From Bacteroidia bacterium (lineage in GTDB: Bacteria; Bacteroidota; Bacteroidia; B-17B0; Aurantibacillaceae), in the NCBI GenBank assembly GCA_014378485.1, contig JACMNO010000097.1, forward strand, positions 1-64,000: a stretch of DNA of 64,000 nt. The letters are read 5' to 3'. Below the pieces are notes generated by a model that saw nothing but the letters and a program-made list of their open reading frames with translations, did not search any database and was not told the origin of the DNA. Of this stretch, positions 50,040-59,194 are shown one piece after another; the stretch's first letter is position 1; the number at the start of each line of letters is the position of its first letter. A program made the position numbers and the translations under genes.

Positions 50040-51116
50040 ATGAAAAAAACTACGGCTGTAATAAAAATAAAAAAAACATCAAAATCTAAAGTTGTAAAAC
50101 CTAATTTATTTAAAGATGTAAAATCTTTAATTGAAAAAACAAAGGTGCAGGTTGCTTATAATATAAACAGTAATTTAGTTATTTTAAACTGGCATATTGG
50201 GAAAAGAATACAAGAAGAAATCCTAAAAAATAAGCGAGCAGAATACGGAAGTCAAATTGTTGCGACACTGTCGCAACAATTGACGGAAGAATACGGCCAA
50301 GGGTATACAAAATCAACATTAACCCGAATGCTTGTGTTTACAAGGTATTACACAACACAACAAAAAGTTGCGACACTGTCGCAACAATTCAGCTGGAGCC
50401 ATATCATTGAGTTTTTAACTATCAAAGATGGCATTGAACGCTCCTTTTATGAACAAATAGCAGCCATCGAGAAATGGGGTGTAAGGCAACTGCGTGAAAG
50501 AATAAACAGCATGTTGTTTCAACGAACAGCTATTTCTAAAAAGCCTAAGGCACTTATAAAACAAGAACTCAAAAAACAAATTTCTAATAAAGAAATAACA
50601 AATGCCGAATTAGTTTTTAAGGATCCTTACTTATTAGATTTTTTAGGACTTAAGGATACATACAGTGAAAAAGATATGGAAAGCTGCATACTTAATTCAC
50701 TGCAAAAATTTATTATTGAATTAGGCTCTGACTTTGCCTTTATCGCCAGGCAAAAACGCATTATTATCGATTCGGAAGATTTTCGTATTGACTTACTATT
50801 TTATCACAGAGGTCTGAAAAGATTAATTGCTATTGATTTAAAATTAGGAAAATTTAAAGCGTCATATAAAGGTCAAATGGAACTATATTTAAGATGGCTT
50901 GAAAAGTATGAAGTTAGGGAGGGTGAAAACGCACCCATGGGTTTAATTCTATGTGCTGAAAAATCTGAGGAACATATTGAACTGCTTCAACTTGAAAAAA
51001 GTAACATTAAAGTAGCAGAATATTTAACCGCCCTGCCTCCTAAAAAATTACTTGAAAGAAAATTACATCAGGCTGTTATTTCGGCTCAAAAAAAATTTAA
51101 TATCAAACTAAAATAA
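50040..51116 (+). CDS. YhcG-type protein: DUF1016 N-terminal domain plus PDDEXK nuclease
   Basis: A 358-residue protein. A basic N-terminus (1-22) precedes a DUF1016-type helical domain (about 25-165; NLVILNWHIGKRI, GYTKSTLTRMLVFTRYY, QQFSWSHI) and a C-terminal PD-(D/E)xK nuclease fold. Likely active-site residues are D251 (RIDLLFYHR) and D266-x-K268 (AIDLKLGKF), with Q279 in GQMELYLRW. Asp replaces the usual Glu. YhcG-like proteins often travel with mobile elements or restriction systems; their role is not settled. Unusually, VATLSQQ occurs twice (74-80 and 110-116), coded by the same palindromic DNA. Squeezed between gldA (16 bp) and the ALDH gene (1 bp). Confidence 0.85.
   Translation: MKKTTAVIKIKKTSKSKVVKPNLFKDVKSLIEKTKVQVAYNINSNLVILNWHIGKRIQEEILKNKRAEYGSQIVATLSQQLTEEYGQGYTKSTLTRMLVFTRYYTTQQKVATLSQQFSWSHIIEFLTIKDGIERSFYEQIAAIEKWGVRQLRERINSMLFQRTAISKKPKALIKQELKKQISNKEITNAELVFKDPYLLDFLGLKDTYSEKDMESCILNSLQKFIIELGSDFAFIARQKRIIIDSEDFRIDLLFYHRGLKRLIAIDLKLGKFKASYKGQMELYLRWLEKYEVREGENAPMGLILCAEKSEEHIELLQLEKSNIKVAEYLTALPPKKLLERKLHQAVISAQKKFNIKLK
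50255..50281. repeat. Palindrome copy 1 inside the YhcG-type gene
   Basis: The core GTTGCGACACTGTCGCAAC lies at 50259-50277. It is extended by AATT on both sides into a perfect 27-bp palindrome (13-bp arms around a central C). It encodes VATLSQQ using GCG, CTG and TCG codons, which are GC-rich choices for this AT-rich gene. Confidence 0.95.
50367..50389. repeat. Palindrome copy 2 inside the YhcG-type gene
   Basis: The same 19-bp core (50367-50385) followed by the same AATT, exactly 108 bp (36 codons) after copy 1 and in the same frame, again coding VATLSQQ. The flanks differ, so identity is limited to the palindrome plus 4 bp. Confidence 0.95.
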
Positions 51117-51117
51117 T

Positions 51118-52530
51118 TTGAATCATTATAGTATCTACTCTGCCGGTAAATTTATTACCTCGAACCATATTCTTGAAATAAAAAATCCTTTCGACGATTT
51201 CTTAGTTGCCACAACCTACCTGGCGGATGAACAAATTTTAGAAGAAGCGATCACAAAAGCTTTATCATTAAAACAGGAATTACAGGATTTATCTTCTCTC
51301 AAAAAATTCAATATCCTAAAACAAATTTCTGAAGAAATTACTTCAAAAAAAGATTACCTCGCAAAAATATTGTGCCTTGAATCAGGAAAGCCAATGAAAT
51401 ACGCTTTAGCGGAGATCGAGCGTTCTGCACAAACCTTTTTGATAGCGGCTGAAGAAAGTAAACGGATTCCGAAAGAATGCATGTCACTGGACTGGACAAC
51501 AAACGGAGAAAGAAAAGAAGCTATCGTTCATTATTTTCCGATTGGTTTAGTGGCAGGAATTGCTCCGTTTAATTTTCCGATGAATTTAGCCGTACATAAA
51601 ATTGCACCGGCCATTGCCAGCGGTTGTGCGATTATTTTAAAACCAGCAAGCCGCACGCCGTTATCCTGTTTAGAATTAGCAAAGATCATTGATCAAACCG
51701 ATCTGCCGAAAGGGGCCGTTTCTATTTTACCAATGGACAGAGAAACAGGCAACTTATTGGTGACCGATCAACGTTTTAAATTACTCAGCTTTACCGGCTC
51801 GCCAGATATAGGCTGGAAAATGAAAACCCAATGCGGAAAGAAAAAAATTGTACTCGAATTAGGAGGAAATGCAGCCACGATCATTTCTCAAACTGCTGAT
51901 CTGAAAGATGCGCTTAATAAATCACTAATGGGAGCTTTCGCTTATAGCGGACAAATTTGTATCCATGCGCAACGCTTCATTGTTCATGCTTCCATTTATC
52001 ACATGTTTACTGATCAACTTAAAGCACTGACCCTTCAGTTAAAAAATGGAGATCCGCTAAATATGTCAACTGATGTTTCAAATATGATTGATGAATCAAA
52101 TGCAATACGTGTTGAAGAATGGATTCAGGAAGCTATTCAGCAGGGAGCACAGTTAATTTGTGGTGGAAAAAGAACAGGAAGTTTTATGGAACCAACCATT
52201 TTGATTAATTGCAACCACAACATGAAAGTGTACTCAGAAGAAGTCTTTGGCCCTGTGATTTGTATTAATTCATACGAAACAATTGCTGAGGCTATCAGCC
52301 AGGCAAATAATACCCGATTTGGTTTGCAATGCGGAGTATTCACCAGTGACATTGCTGAACTCGATCAATGTTTCAAACAAATTGAAGTCGGTGGTGTGAT
52401 ACACAATCATGTGCCTACATTACGGTATGATCAAATGCCTTATGGTGGCGTAAAAGATAGCGGCCTTGGAAGAGAAGGTGTAAAATATGCTATGCTGGAT
52501 ATGTTAGAACCAAAAGTGTTGGTAAAATAA
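51118..52530 (+). CDS. Aldehyde dehydrogenase family protein
   Basis: A 470-residue NAD(P)-dependent aldehyde dehydrogenase. Catalytic Cys281 (SGQICIHAQRF), general base Glu247 (LELGGN), Asn152 (PFNFP) and FTGSPDIG are all in place. The start is a TTG at 51118, 1 bp after the stop of the nuclease gene; the next ATG is about 90 codons in and would remove the fold's N-terminus, so TTG is preferred. It belongs to the semialdehyde-dehydrogenase-like branch by general pattern; the aldehyde is unknown. Ends at a symmetrical hairpin. Confidence 0.92.
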   Translation: MNHYSIYSAGKFITSNHILEIKNPFDDFLVATTYLADEQILEEAITKALSLKQELQDLSSLKKFNILKQISEEITSKKDYLAKILCLESGKPMKYALAEIERSAQTFLIAAEESKRIPKECMSLDWTTNGERKEAIVHYFPIGLVAGIAPFNFPMNLAVHKIAPAIASGCAIILKPASRTPLSCLELAKIIDQTDLPKGAVSILPMDRETGNLLVTDQRFKLLSFTGSPDIGWKMKTQCGKKKIVLELGGNAATIISQTADLKDALNKSLMGAFAYSGQICIHAQRFIVHASIYHMFTDQLKALTLQLKNGDPLNMSTDVSNMIDESNAIRVEEWIQEAIQQGAQLICGGKRTGSFMEPTILINCNHNMKVYSEEVFGPVICINSYETIAEAISQANNTRFGLQCGVFTSDIAELDQCFKQIEVGGVIHNHVPTLRYDQMPYGGVKDSGLGREGVKYAMLDMLEPKVLVK

Positions 52531-52531
52531 A

Positions 52532-52563
52532 AGTTCGTATCCTTTTTAAAAAGAATACGAACT
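52532..52563. terminator. Symmetrical hairpin between converging genes
   Basis: AGTTCGTAT (52532-52540) pairs with ATACGAACT (52555-52563), with CTTTTT/AAAAAG continuing the stem after one mismatch. It lies directly after the ALDH stop and 27 bp from the stop of the converging lipoprotein gene, so it could terminate both. Confidence 0.75.
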
Positions 52564-52589
52564 CATATTTATAACTTAAAATTGAATTT

Positions 52590-53186
52590 TTATGGTTTGG
52601 TTGTCTTAACTGTATCTTTTTTATCCTTATTACGCCCAACTCCATATCCAACTCCTGAACCAACGGCTCCTCCAATTATTCCACCTAATAATGCACCTGC
52701 TCCGCGATTGTTTTTATCTAATATAGCACCTGCAGCGGCTCCCGCAGCAGCTCCGGTAACTCCACCAATCACAGCGCCTTTGGTTTTATTACTTATCGTC
52801 TTCTTTTCTGTTACTGTAGACGATGTTGTTGTTGTTGTTCCTGTTGAAGAAGATTGATCTGTAACAGGACCACTTGAGGTTTGTGTTGTTGTAGATGTAA
52901 CAGGTTTGGTTGTTGGTGCATGAGGCTTAGTTCCGCCATTGTGTGATTTTACAGGAGCTACTGGTGCCGCTGCTTCCTGCACACTAATTACAGTCATTGT
53001 ACTTGTCTCTAAACCTGCATTGGCAGAATTCGATAATTGGTTAACTGAATCAACAGCCCTGTTTATTGCATTCACTGAATTAACAGAATCCATAAAGCGT
53101 TGTTTATCTAATTCCGCTTCCTGTTTTGAGTTATTACAAGCAACAAATACAAGAGATATTGCTAATATTGATAATGTTGTTTTCAT
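52590..53186 (-). CDS. Glycine-zipper lipoprotein
   Basis: A 198-residue protein. Lipoprotein signal ending SLVFVAC (Cys17), an Asn/Ser/Val linker with a predicted short coiled coil (20-55), a Thr/Ser/Pro-rich spacer (about 75-125), and a C-terminal glycine-zipper region (about 132-185; GAVIGGVTGAAAGAAAGAIL and GALLGGIIGGAVGSGVGYGVG) ending in KDKKDTVKTTKP. Glycine-zipper domains insert in membranes and occur in outer-membrane lipoproteins. Likely a cell-envelope or stress protein; function unknown. Convergent with the ALDH gene, divergent from the aldo-keto reductase. Confidence 0.87.
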   Translation of the reverse strand: MKTTLSILAISLVFVACNNSKQEAELDKQRFMDSVNSVNAINRAVDSVNQLSNSANAGLETSTMTVISVQEAAAPVAPVKSHNGGTKPHAPTTKPVTSTTTQTSSGPVTDQSSSTGTTTTTSSTVTEKKTISNKTKGAVIGGVTGAAAGAAAGAILDKNNRGAGALLGGIIGGAVGSGVGYGVGRNKDKKDTVKTTKP

Positions 53187-53277
53187 AGTTAAATTTTTGA
53201 AATCTGTTATTTATATAATTTTAAAGTCCGAAATTACTAAATGAAACTGCTTTAAAAAAATAATTCTGTATAACTTG

Positions 53278-53285
53278 TAACTTTG
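53278..53285 (+). promoter_or_regulatory. Candidate -7 box for the aldo-keto reductase (TAacTTTG)
   Basis: A perfect TAnnTTTG match 72 bp before the ATG at 53358, in the 171-bp divergent gap. No TTG is present at the usual distance upstream. Low support. Confidence 0.3.
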
Positions 53286-53357
53286 CAAGCTACACTTACA
53301 AAAAATAATTGTATTTGGAATATAAATAATACTTTTAATGCGTCAATTATATAAATT

Positions 53358-54344
53358 ATGGAATACAGAAGACTCGGAAAATCAGGTTTACAATTAAGTG
53401 TCTTATCATTTGGATCATGGATCACATTTGGCAAACAAATAGAAAATAATACAGCAGATGAATTACTTAGCATTGCTTATGATAGCGGGGTAAACTTTTT
53501 TGATAATGCCGAAATATACGCGGCCGGAAAATCAGAAGAAGTGATGGGTGCGATCTTAAAGAAAAAAGATTGGGCGCGTAGTTCTTATTGCCTGAGTAGT
53601 AAGGTGTATTTTGGTTATGAAGATAAAAAACCAAACCAAACCGGTTTATCCCGAAAACATATCATCGAAGGATGTCATGCTGCCTTAAAACGCCTTCAGG
53701 TAGATTACATTGATCTTTTTTATTGTCACCGACCTGATAAAAATACACCGATTGAAGAAACCGTCTGGGCAATGAATACCCTGATCCAACAGGGAAAAAT
53801 ATTATATTGGGGAACCAGCGAGTGGGCTAACGATGAGATCATGGCCGCCTTCGTATTTGCCGAAAGAAACAGATTAATCGGGCCAACCATGGAACAACCG
53901 CAGTACAATATGTTTGAAAGGACAAAACTCGAGAAAAATTACTTGTTGCTTTTCCGAGATTTTGGACTAGGAACCACTATATGGAGTCCGCTGGCATCTG
54001 GGCTTTTATCAGGCAAATACAATAACGGCATTCCAACAGATAACCGTTTTCATATTGAAGGAATGGATTGGTTAAAAGAACGAGCATTAGGTGAAGAGAT
54101 AAAAATTGAAAAAACAAAGCAATTAACAGCTTTAGCTCTTGAATTAGGCACAAGTATGTCTAAACTGGCCATTGCCTGGACAATAAAAAATCCTCACGTA
54201 AGTACAACTATTTTAGGTGCTTCCAAAAAAGAACAATTAATTGAAAATTTAACCGCCTTGGAAACTTTACCATTATTAACCAACGAGGTTATAGATAAAA
54301 TAGAAGTGATTTTAGATAATAAACCAATACAAGCTGCGTTTTAA
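53358..54344 (+). CDS. Aldo/keto reductase, Kv-beta/YghZ-like
   Basis: A 328-residue NADPH-dependent TIM-barrel oxidoreductase. The catalytic tetrad is complete: Asp49, Tyr54 (FFDNAEIYAAGKSEE), Lys82 (SSKVYFG) and His124 (FYCHRPD). NFFDNAEIYAAGKSEEVMG and the C-terminal TTILGASKKEQLIEN resemble potassium-channel beta-subunit-like reductases. The substrate is unknown. The CoA-transferase gene follows after 18 bp on the same strand and could share the transcript. Confidence 0.9.
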   Translation: MEYRRLGKSGLQLSVLSFGSWITFGKQIENNTADELLSIAYDSGVNFFDNAEIYAAGKSEEVMGAILKKKDWARSSYCLSSKVYFGYEDKKPNQTGLSRKHIIEGCHAALKRLQVDYIDLFYCHRPDKNTPIEETVWAMNTLIQQGKILYWGTSEWANDEIMAAFVFAERNRLIGPTMEQPQYNMFERTKLEKNYLLLFRDFGLGTTIWSPLASGLLSGKYNNGIPTDNRFHIEGMDWLKERALGEEIKIEKTKQLTALALELGTSMSKLAIAWTIKNPHVSTTILGASKKEQLIENLTALETLPLLTNEVIDKIEVILDNKPIQAAF

Positions 54345-54362
54345 TTATTATTGAATTGAAAT

Positions 54363-55433
54363 ATGTACCAACCATTTTCAGATATTAATGTGATTGAACT
54401 AGCAGGCGTGCTTGCAGGACCATCAGCCGGTTTGTTTTTTTCTGAACTGGGAGCCAGGGTCATTAAAATTGAAAATCCAAAAACAGACGGAGACGTAACC
54501 CGCAGCTGGAAACTGTATACTGAAAACCCTAATGATAAAGAAAGCGCTTATTATTGGAGTATCAATGCCGGTAAAGAAGTTCAATTTTTAGATTTAACTG
54601 TTGAACAAGACCTGCAACAGTTTTATAATTTAATAAAAACAGCAGATGTGGTGATCTCCAATTATAAATGTGGGGATGATATTAAATTAAAAGTTGATTT
54701 TAACACTTTAAAATCTATCAAACCCGATTTAATTTATGCATCCATAAATGGTTTTGGAAAAACTAATTCCCGCACCGCCTACGATCTGATCCTACAGGCA
54801 GAAAGCGGGTTTATGTTTATGAACGGAGAAAAAAATGCAGCACCACTTAAAATGCCTGTTGCGCTCATCGACATTCTTGCCGGACATCAATTAAAGGAAG
54901 CTATTTTAATAGCGCTTTTAAAAAAATATAAAACACAGGAGGGTTCTAACATCAGCGTTCCTTTATTCGATACAGCGGTTGCATCATTGGCCAACCAGGC
55001 AACCAATTGGCTAGTTGCCCATCATTTGCCAATTTCTCAAGGTTCCCAGCATCCCAATATTGCTCCTTATGGGGAAATATTTACTTCCAAAGATGGTCAC
55101 CAGTTTACGCTTGCCATTGGAAACAATAAACAATTTAAAGCGTTATGCGATATTTTAGGTTTACAGTTATATGCACTTTCTAATTACCAGGATAATCAAC
55201 AAAGGGTATCTCACCGAGAAAATCTGTTTATTGAATTAGAAAATGTAATCAAACATTTAAATTTTGAGAATCTCTTCAAGGAATGCTTAAAAAAAGATAT
55301 ACCAATTGGAAAGATCAGGAATTTAAAAGAAGTATTTCAGCTTCCGGAAGCACAAGAACTTATCAATACATTTACTTTCGGAGATAAAACAATTCATACT
55401 GTCAAATCAACAAGTTTTGTATTCGAAAATTAA
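54363..55433 (+). CDS. CaiB/BaiF family (type III) CoA-transferase
   Basis: A 356-residue protein. The N-terminal nucleotide/CoA domain has VIELAGVLAGPSAGLFFSELGARVIKIENP, the family signature, and the catalytic Asp is likely in VALIDILAG, aligned with Asp169 of formyl-CoA transferase. It is shorter than the usual 380-430 residues, with a reduced C-terminal part. The acid is unknown. An operon with the aldo/keto reductase is likely, so the pair may act on one acyl compound; this is inference. Confidence 0.88.
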   Translation: MYQPFSDINVIELAGVLAGPSAGLFFSELGARVIKIENPKTDGDVTRSWKLYTENPNDKESAYYWSINAGKEVQFLDLTVEQDLQQFYNLIKTADVVISNYKCGDDIKLKVDFNTLKSIKPDLIYASINGFGKTNSRTAYDLILQAESGFMFMNGEKNAAPLKMPVALIDILAGHQLKEAILIALLKKYKTQEGSNISVPLFDTAVASLANQATNWLVAHHLPISQGSQHPNIAPYGEIFTSKDGHQFTLAIGNNKQFKALCDILGLQLYALSNYQDNQQRVSHRENLFIELENVIKHLNFENLFKECLKKDIPIGKIRNLKEVFQLPEAQELINTFTFGDKTIHTVKSTSFVFEN

Positions 55434-55526
55434 TTTTCGGTTTCAGTAATAAATTCTGCTATTTGTCAATACAATTTGGTAGTTTTTATTTGGTATTATT
55501 TGTAAACTTGATAAATAATTTTTCTT

Positions 55527-56168
55527 ATGATTTGCAAGTTTTTTTTCACACTACTCCTTTGTTCCACAGCGTTGTTTAGCAGCGCTCAAAATAAAGACAC
55601 TATTTTATTAATGAATGGAAATTATGTGGTTGAAAAGGTATTGGACACGTTAATTGGGGCCGTAACTATTGTTAATCCGGCAAACACCGCTGGTAAATTA
55701 CACTATGAATACGACGAAATATACTGCGTAAAATATGCTTCAGGTTTTACAGATTATTATTATACGCAGGACACTATGAAGGGAAATTATTTCACCCGTG
55801 AGGAAATGCAATATTATATGTACGGAGAACGTGATGCCCGTAAAGGATTTAAAGCGCGAGGCTGTTTGATTGGTGCAGGAATTGTAGGACTAGCGAGTGG
55901 AGGCTTAGGATTATTCTTCGCTCCTATTTTTCCTTATGGTTATATGGGATTAAGTGGTATTACCAAAGTAAAAATCAAGCATAAAACAATCAGTAATCCG
56001 AACTATATCGACCATGATGCCTACATCTTAGGCTACGAACGTGTTTCCAGAACTAAACGACGTATACAAGCGCTTATAGGCGGAACAATTGGTTTAGCAG
56101 CAGGATATGGATTATATTTTGGTTTCTTAAAAAATAATTTACCGAGTACCTTCACCCTCAGATTTTAA
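55527..56168 (+). CDS. Exported or membrane protein of unknown function
   Basis: A 213-residue protein: signal peptide ([21 protein letters not shown]), a soluble beta segment (about 22-105; [17 protein letters not shown]), then two glycine-rich hydrophobic segments (about 110-150 with [20 protein letters not shown], and about 180-205 with [18 protein letters not shown]). It resembles Bacteroidota proteins with glycine-zipper-like helices in the envelope, but I recognise no family. PurT starts 4 bp after its stop. Confidence 0.8.
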   Translation: MICKFFFTLLLCSTALFSSAQNKDTILLMNGNYVVEKVLDTLIGAVTIVNPANTAGKLHYEYDEIYCVKYASGFTDYYYTQDTMKGNYFTREEMQYYMYGERDARKGFKARGCLIGAGIVGLASGGLGLFFAPIFPYGYMGLSGITKVKIKHKTISNPNYIDHDAYILGYERVSRTKRRIQALIGGTIGLAAGYGLYFGFLKNNLPSTFTLRF

Positions 56169-56172
56169 AAGA

Positions 56173-57345
56173 ATGACACGTCAGAAAATAATGTTACTCG
56201 GCTCCGGAGAGTTAGGAAAAGAAGTAGCCATCGCTTTACAACGTTTAGGACAGTATGTCATCGCCGTTGACTCATATCTTAATGCCCCGGCTATGCAGGT
56301 AGCTCATGAATTTGAAGTAATTAATATGCTGGATGGAGATGCCTTGGATTCCATTGTTGCCAAACATCAACCAGACCTGATTGTTCCCGAAATTGAAGCT
56401 ATACGCACCGAACGTTTTTACGATTATGAAAAGCAAGGGATCACTGTAGTGCCAAGTGCCAAAGCAGCCAATTTTACTATGAACCGTAAAGCAATCCGCG
56501 ACTTAGCATCTAAAGAATTGAAATTAAGGACAGCTCATTATTTGTACTCAACCACGCTGGAAGATTTCAAAAAAGCAGTTTCCGAAATCGGAATTCCTTG
56601 TGTGGTAAAACCATTAATGAGTAGCAGCGGCAAAGGCCAAAGCGTTATTAAAACCGAAACCGATATTGAAAAATCCTGGAACTATGCTATGGATGGTTCA
56701 CGTGGAGATTATAAAGAAGTGATTGTTGAAGAATTTATTAAATTCAATTCTGAAATTACTCTTTTAACCGTAACACAAAAAAACGGAAACACTTTATTTT
56801 GTCCGCCAATTGGCCACCGACAAGAGCGCGGAGATTACCAGGAAAGCTGGCAGCCTTGCGCAATCAGCGATAAAGATTTGAAAGAAGCACAGGACATGGC
56901 CGCTAAGGTTACCAAAGAATTAAGCGGTGCCGGTATTTGGGGTGTTGAATTTTTCTTAACCGATAAAGGCATTTATTTTTCTGAATTGTCGCCGCGTCCG
57001 CATGACACCGGAATGGTAACTTTAGCGAACACACAAAATTTAAGTGAGTTTGAATTACATGCCCGGGCTATATTAGGTTTTCCTATTCCACAAATTCAGT
57101 TACAACAGCATGGTGCTTCAGCGGTATTATTAGCAGTTGCTGAAGGCACTTCTTATCAGTTTACAGGAGTTACTAAAGTATTAGAAAACAATAACACAGA
57201 CGTGCGCTTATTTGGCAAACCTACAACACGCCCTTACCGGAGAATGGGCGTAGTTTTAACCTATGATACATTAGAATCAGATATTAATGTGGTGAAACAA
57301 AAAGCCATTGACCTTTCAAAACAAATCACCATTTCCATTAACTAA
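56173..57345 (+). CDS. purT: Formate-dependent phosphoribosylglycinamide formyltransferase PurT
   Basis: A 390-residue ATP-grasp enzyme that makes formyl-GAR from GAR, ATP and formate in purine synthesis. N-terminal [21 protein letters not shown], central [18 protein letters not shown]-grasp loop, [32 protein letters not shown] with the metal-binding ELSPRPHD, and the PurT C-terminus with [15 protein letters not shown]. Length is standard. The stop overlaps the next start by one base (TAATG). Confidence 0.97.
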   Translation: MTRQKIMLLGSGELGKEVAIALQRLGQYVIAVDSYLNAPAMQVAHEFEVINMLDGDALDSIVAKHQPDLIVPEIEAIRTERFYDYEKQGITVVPSAKAANFTMNRKAIRDLASKELKLRTAHYLYSTTLEDFKKAVSEIGIPCVVKPLMSSSGKGQSVIKTETDIEKSWNYAMDGSRGDYKEVIVEEFIKFNSEITLLTVTQKNGNTLFCPPIGHRQERGDYQESWQPCAISDKDLKEAQDMAAKVTKELSGAGIWGVEFFLTDKGIYFSELSPRPHDTGMVTLANTQNLSEFELHARAILGFPIPQIQLQQHGASAVLLAVAEGTSYQFTGVTKVLENNNTDVRLFGKPTTRPYRRMGVVLTYDTLESDINVVKQKAIDLSKQITISIN

Positions 57346-57890
57346 TGAAAAATATATTTTCTTTTCTTTTTTTATTTTTTTGTTCATTACTATTTTCACA
57401 AAAGGTAGAATTTCCTGAACATCTAAAAAAAACCAACATCGCCAAACTGCAAACGGGAGATTCATTGATTTACTATCAATGTCACGTGGATAGTGCTTTA
57501 CAGGAAACCACCCTTTCGAATGGAAAAAAAATAACAGGTAAAAAAAAGAGAATTACTTTAACAGAAAAATTCGTGATTCATAAACGGGATTCTGTTTATA
57601 CCTGTCATTACTATAATTCTCCCATCACAAATTATCCAAATAAAAAATTCCCTTATTTATCTTTAACAGAAGTAAAGAATTGGGAATTTGAGTTGAGTCA
57701 AACCAAATCTTTAACAGAGAAAGAAGTAAAGCTTATTGCAGCACTCGAAACCAAAACTCATTCCATTGTTCATTTCGAATTAAACATTAATAAAACATGC
57801 CCCAATGAGTTAATCATTATGGGCAAACACGTGAATGAACAATTTATTATTGAGGGAGATTATTTAATGAGTAAATGTTTGGGATTTTAA
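57345..57890 (+). CDS. Exported protein of unknown function, coupled to purT
   Basis: A 181-residue protein with a signal peptide ([19 protein letters not shown]) and a soluble Lys-rich domain. The residues KTNIAKLQTGDSLIYYQCHVDS and three cysteines (about 47, 86, 180) suggest a periplasmic fold; no motif is recognised. Its start overlaps the stop of purT. A bidirectional terminator follows. Confidence 0.8.
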   Translation: MKNIFSFLFLFFCSLLFSQKVEFPEHLKKTNIAKLQTGDSLIYYQCHVDSALQETTLSNGKKITGKKKRITLTEKFVIHKRDSVYTCHYYNSPITNYPNKKFPYLSLTEVKNWEFELSQTKSLTEKEVKLIAALETKTHSIVHFELNINKTCPNELIIMGKHVNEQFIIEGDYLMSKCLGF

Positions 57891-57908
57891 AAATTAAATA
57901 TTTTCAAT

Positions 57909-57942
57909 AAAAAAGCTTCTGAAAATTTCAGAAGCTTTTTTT
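57909..57942. terminator. Bidirectional intrinsic terminator
   Basis: AAAAAAGCTTCTGAAA and its near-perfect complement TTTCAGAAGCTTTTTTT flank a tiny loop; the stem is about 14 bp with A/T runs on both sides. It lies between the plus-strand purT operon and the minus-strand paaE, so it can end both transcripts. Confidence 0.92.
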
Positions 57943-57962
57943 ATATTCATATCAATTTATTT

Positions 57963-59042
57963 TTAAACAGCATCAAAATCGATTACTACTTTTTCCGTCA
58001 AAGGATGAGCCTGGCAGGTCAACACAAAACCATCTTCCACTTCAGCATCTGTTAAAGCAAAATTAGCATCCATTTTTACTTTTCCTTCTGTTACTTTTGC
58101 ACGGCAAGTGCAACAAACTGCTCCTTTACAACTAAATGGCGCATCAACTCCTGCTTCAATTGAGGCATCTAATATCGATAATCCACCTGTATGCAATTTC
58201 ATTGTAGTTTCGATACCGTATTGTATAACGGTCACCACACTGTTCACATCTCCACCTACAACAGCTCCTGTATTTTCAGCTTTTGCAACTGCATCCGCTA
58301 CAGCGCTAAAATATTCAATATGAACTTTTTCTTTCGCAATTTTAGCTCCTTCCAAAGCCTGTTTGATATTTTCCATCATTGGCCCTGGACCACAAATAAA
58401 ATATTCATCCGCATTTGCTCCACCATAGTTTTCTACAATCGCTTTTACACGGTCAACGGTCAATAATCCTTTTTGCAAATCGCTCACTTGTGTTTTTGGA
58501 TTATCATACACGTTCATTAATTTAACGCGGCCGCTATTTTCAGAAACTATTTTATCCAGTTCTGCTTTAAAGATCACAGAATCTTCATCACGGTTCGCAT
58601 AAATTAAAGTAACATTACTTTGTTTTTCGATATACAAAACACTTTTTAAAATACTCATCATTGGCGTGATTCCACTTCCACCTGCAAATAACACATAATG
58701 TTTTTTGTTATTTCCCGATAAAACTGAACTGAAATTACCCATTGGAGTCATAACTTCAACATTATCACCCACTTTCCAGTTACGGTTCATTTGTGTAGAA
58801 GCTCTTCCTTCTTTTACTTCTTTTACAGCAACACGCAATTCTTTTTCGCTATAAGGACTCGTGCAAATACTGTATGAACGACGCAATTCTTCGCCATTTA
58901 CATTTAATTTGACTGTAATATATTGACCTTGTTTAAATTGGTATTCATGTTGAATTGCCAAAGGGATATCAAAAGCAATTGAAACTGCATCAGCTGTTTC
59001 TCTGCGAATATCTTTTACTTTTAAGCTGTGGAATCTTGCCAT
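57963..59042 (-). CDS. paaE: Phenylacetyl-CoA epoxidase reductase subunit PaaE
   Basis: A 359-residue reductase: FAD/NAD(P)H-binding FNR-like module (about 1-240; RSYSICTSP binds flavin, GGSGITPMMSILKS binds nucleotide) plus a plant-type [2Fe-2S] ferredoxin domain. The cluster cysteines are 305, 310 and 313 (CKGAVCCTC) and 343. It passes electrons from NADPH to the di-iron PaaA for ring epoxidation of phenylacetyl-CoA. Here it is divergent from paaA rather than downstream of paaD as in E. coli. Start ATG at 59042. Confidence 0.93.
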   Translation of the reverse strand: MARFHSLKVKDIRRETADAVSIAFDIPLAIQHEYQFKQGQYITVKLNVNGEELRRSYSICTSPYSEKELRVAVKEVKEGRASTQMNRNWKVGDNVEVMTPMGNFSSVLSGNNKKHYVLFAGGSGITPMMSILKSVLYIEKQSNVTLIYANRDEDSVIFKAELDKIVSENSGRVKLMNVYDNPKTQVSDLQKGLLTVDRVKAIVENYGGANADEYFICGPGPMMENIKQALEGAKIAKEKVHIEYFSAVADAVAKAENTGAVVGGDVNSVVTVIQYGIETTMKLHTGGLSILDASIEAGVDAPFSCKGAVCCTCRAKVTEGKVKMDANFALTDAEVEDGFVLTCQAHPLTEKVVIDFDAV

Positions 59043-59061
59043 TTTATTAAATTTAGATGCG

Positions 59062-59069
59062 CAAAAATA
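59062..59069 (-). promoter_or_regulatory. Candidate -7 box for paaE (TAttTTTG)
   Basis: On the minus strand TATTTTTG (complement of 59062-59069) lies 19 bp before the paaE ATG. The -33 region has only GTTTA-type sequence, so the upstream element is weak. Confidence 0.4.
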
Positions 59070-59140
59070 AAATATTAATGCGATTATTAAACAGTAAATG
59101 ATTTTAATTGTTTAAACAAGTATAAAATGAGGATAAAACC

Positions 59141-59172
59141 TTTGAAAAAAAGCTGTCAAAAGCTTATATTTG
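59141..59172 (+). promoter_or_regulatory. Promoter of the paaABC-D operon (TTTG-N20-TAtaTTTG)
   Basis: TTTG (59141-59144) and TATATTTG (59165-59172) are exactly 20 bp apart, a full Bacteroidota promoter, 22 bp before paaA. AAGCT and AGCTT flanking 6 bp in the spacer form a small inverted repeat that could bind a regulator. No PaaR/PaaX-type regulator gene is in the window. Confidence 0.75.
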
Positions 59173-59194
59173 TATAATTCAATAAACAAAAAAG

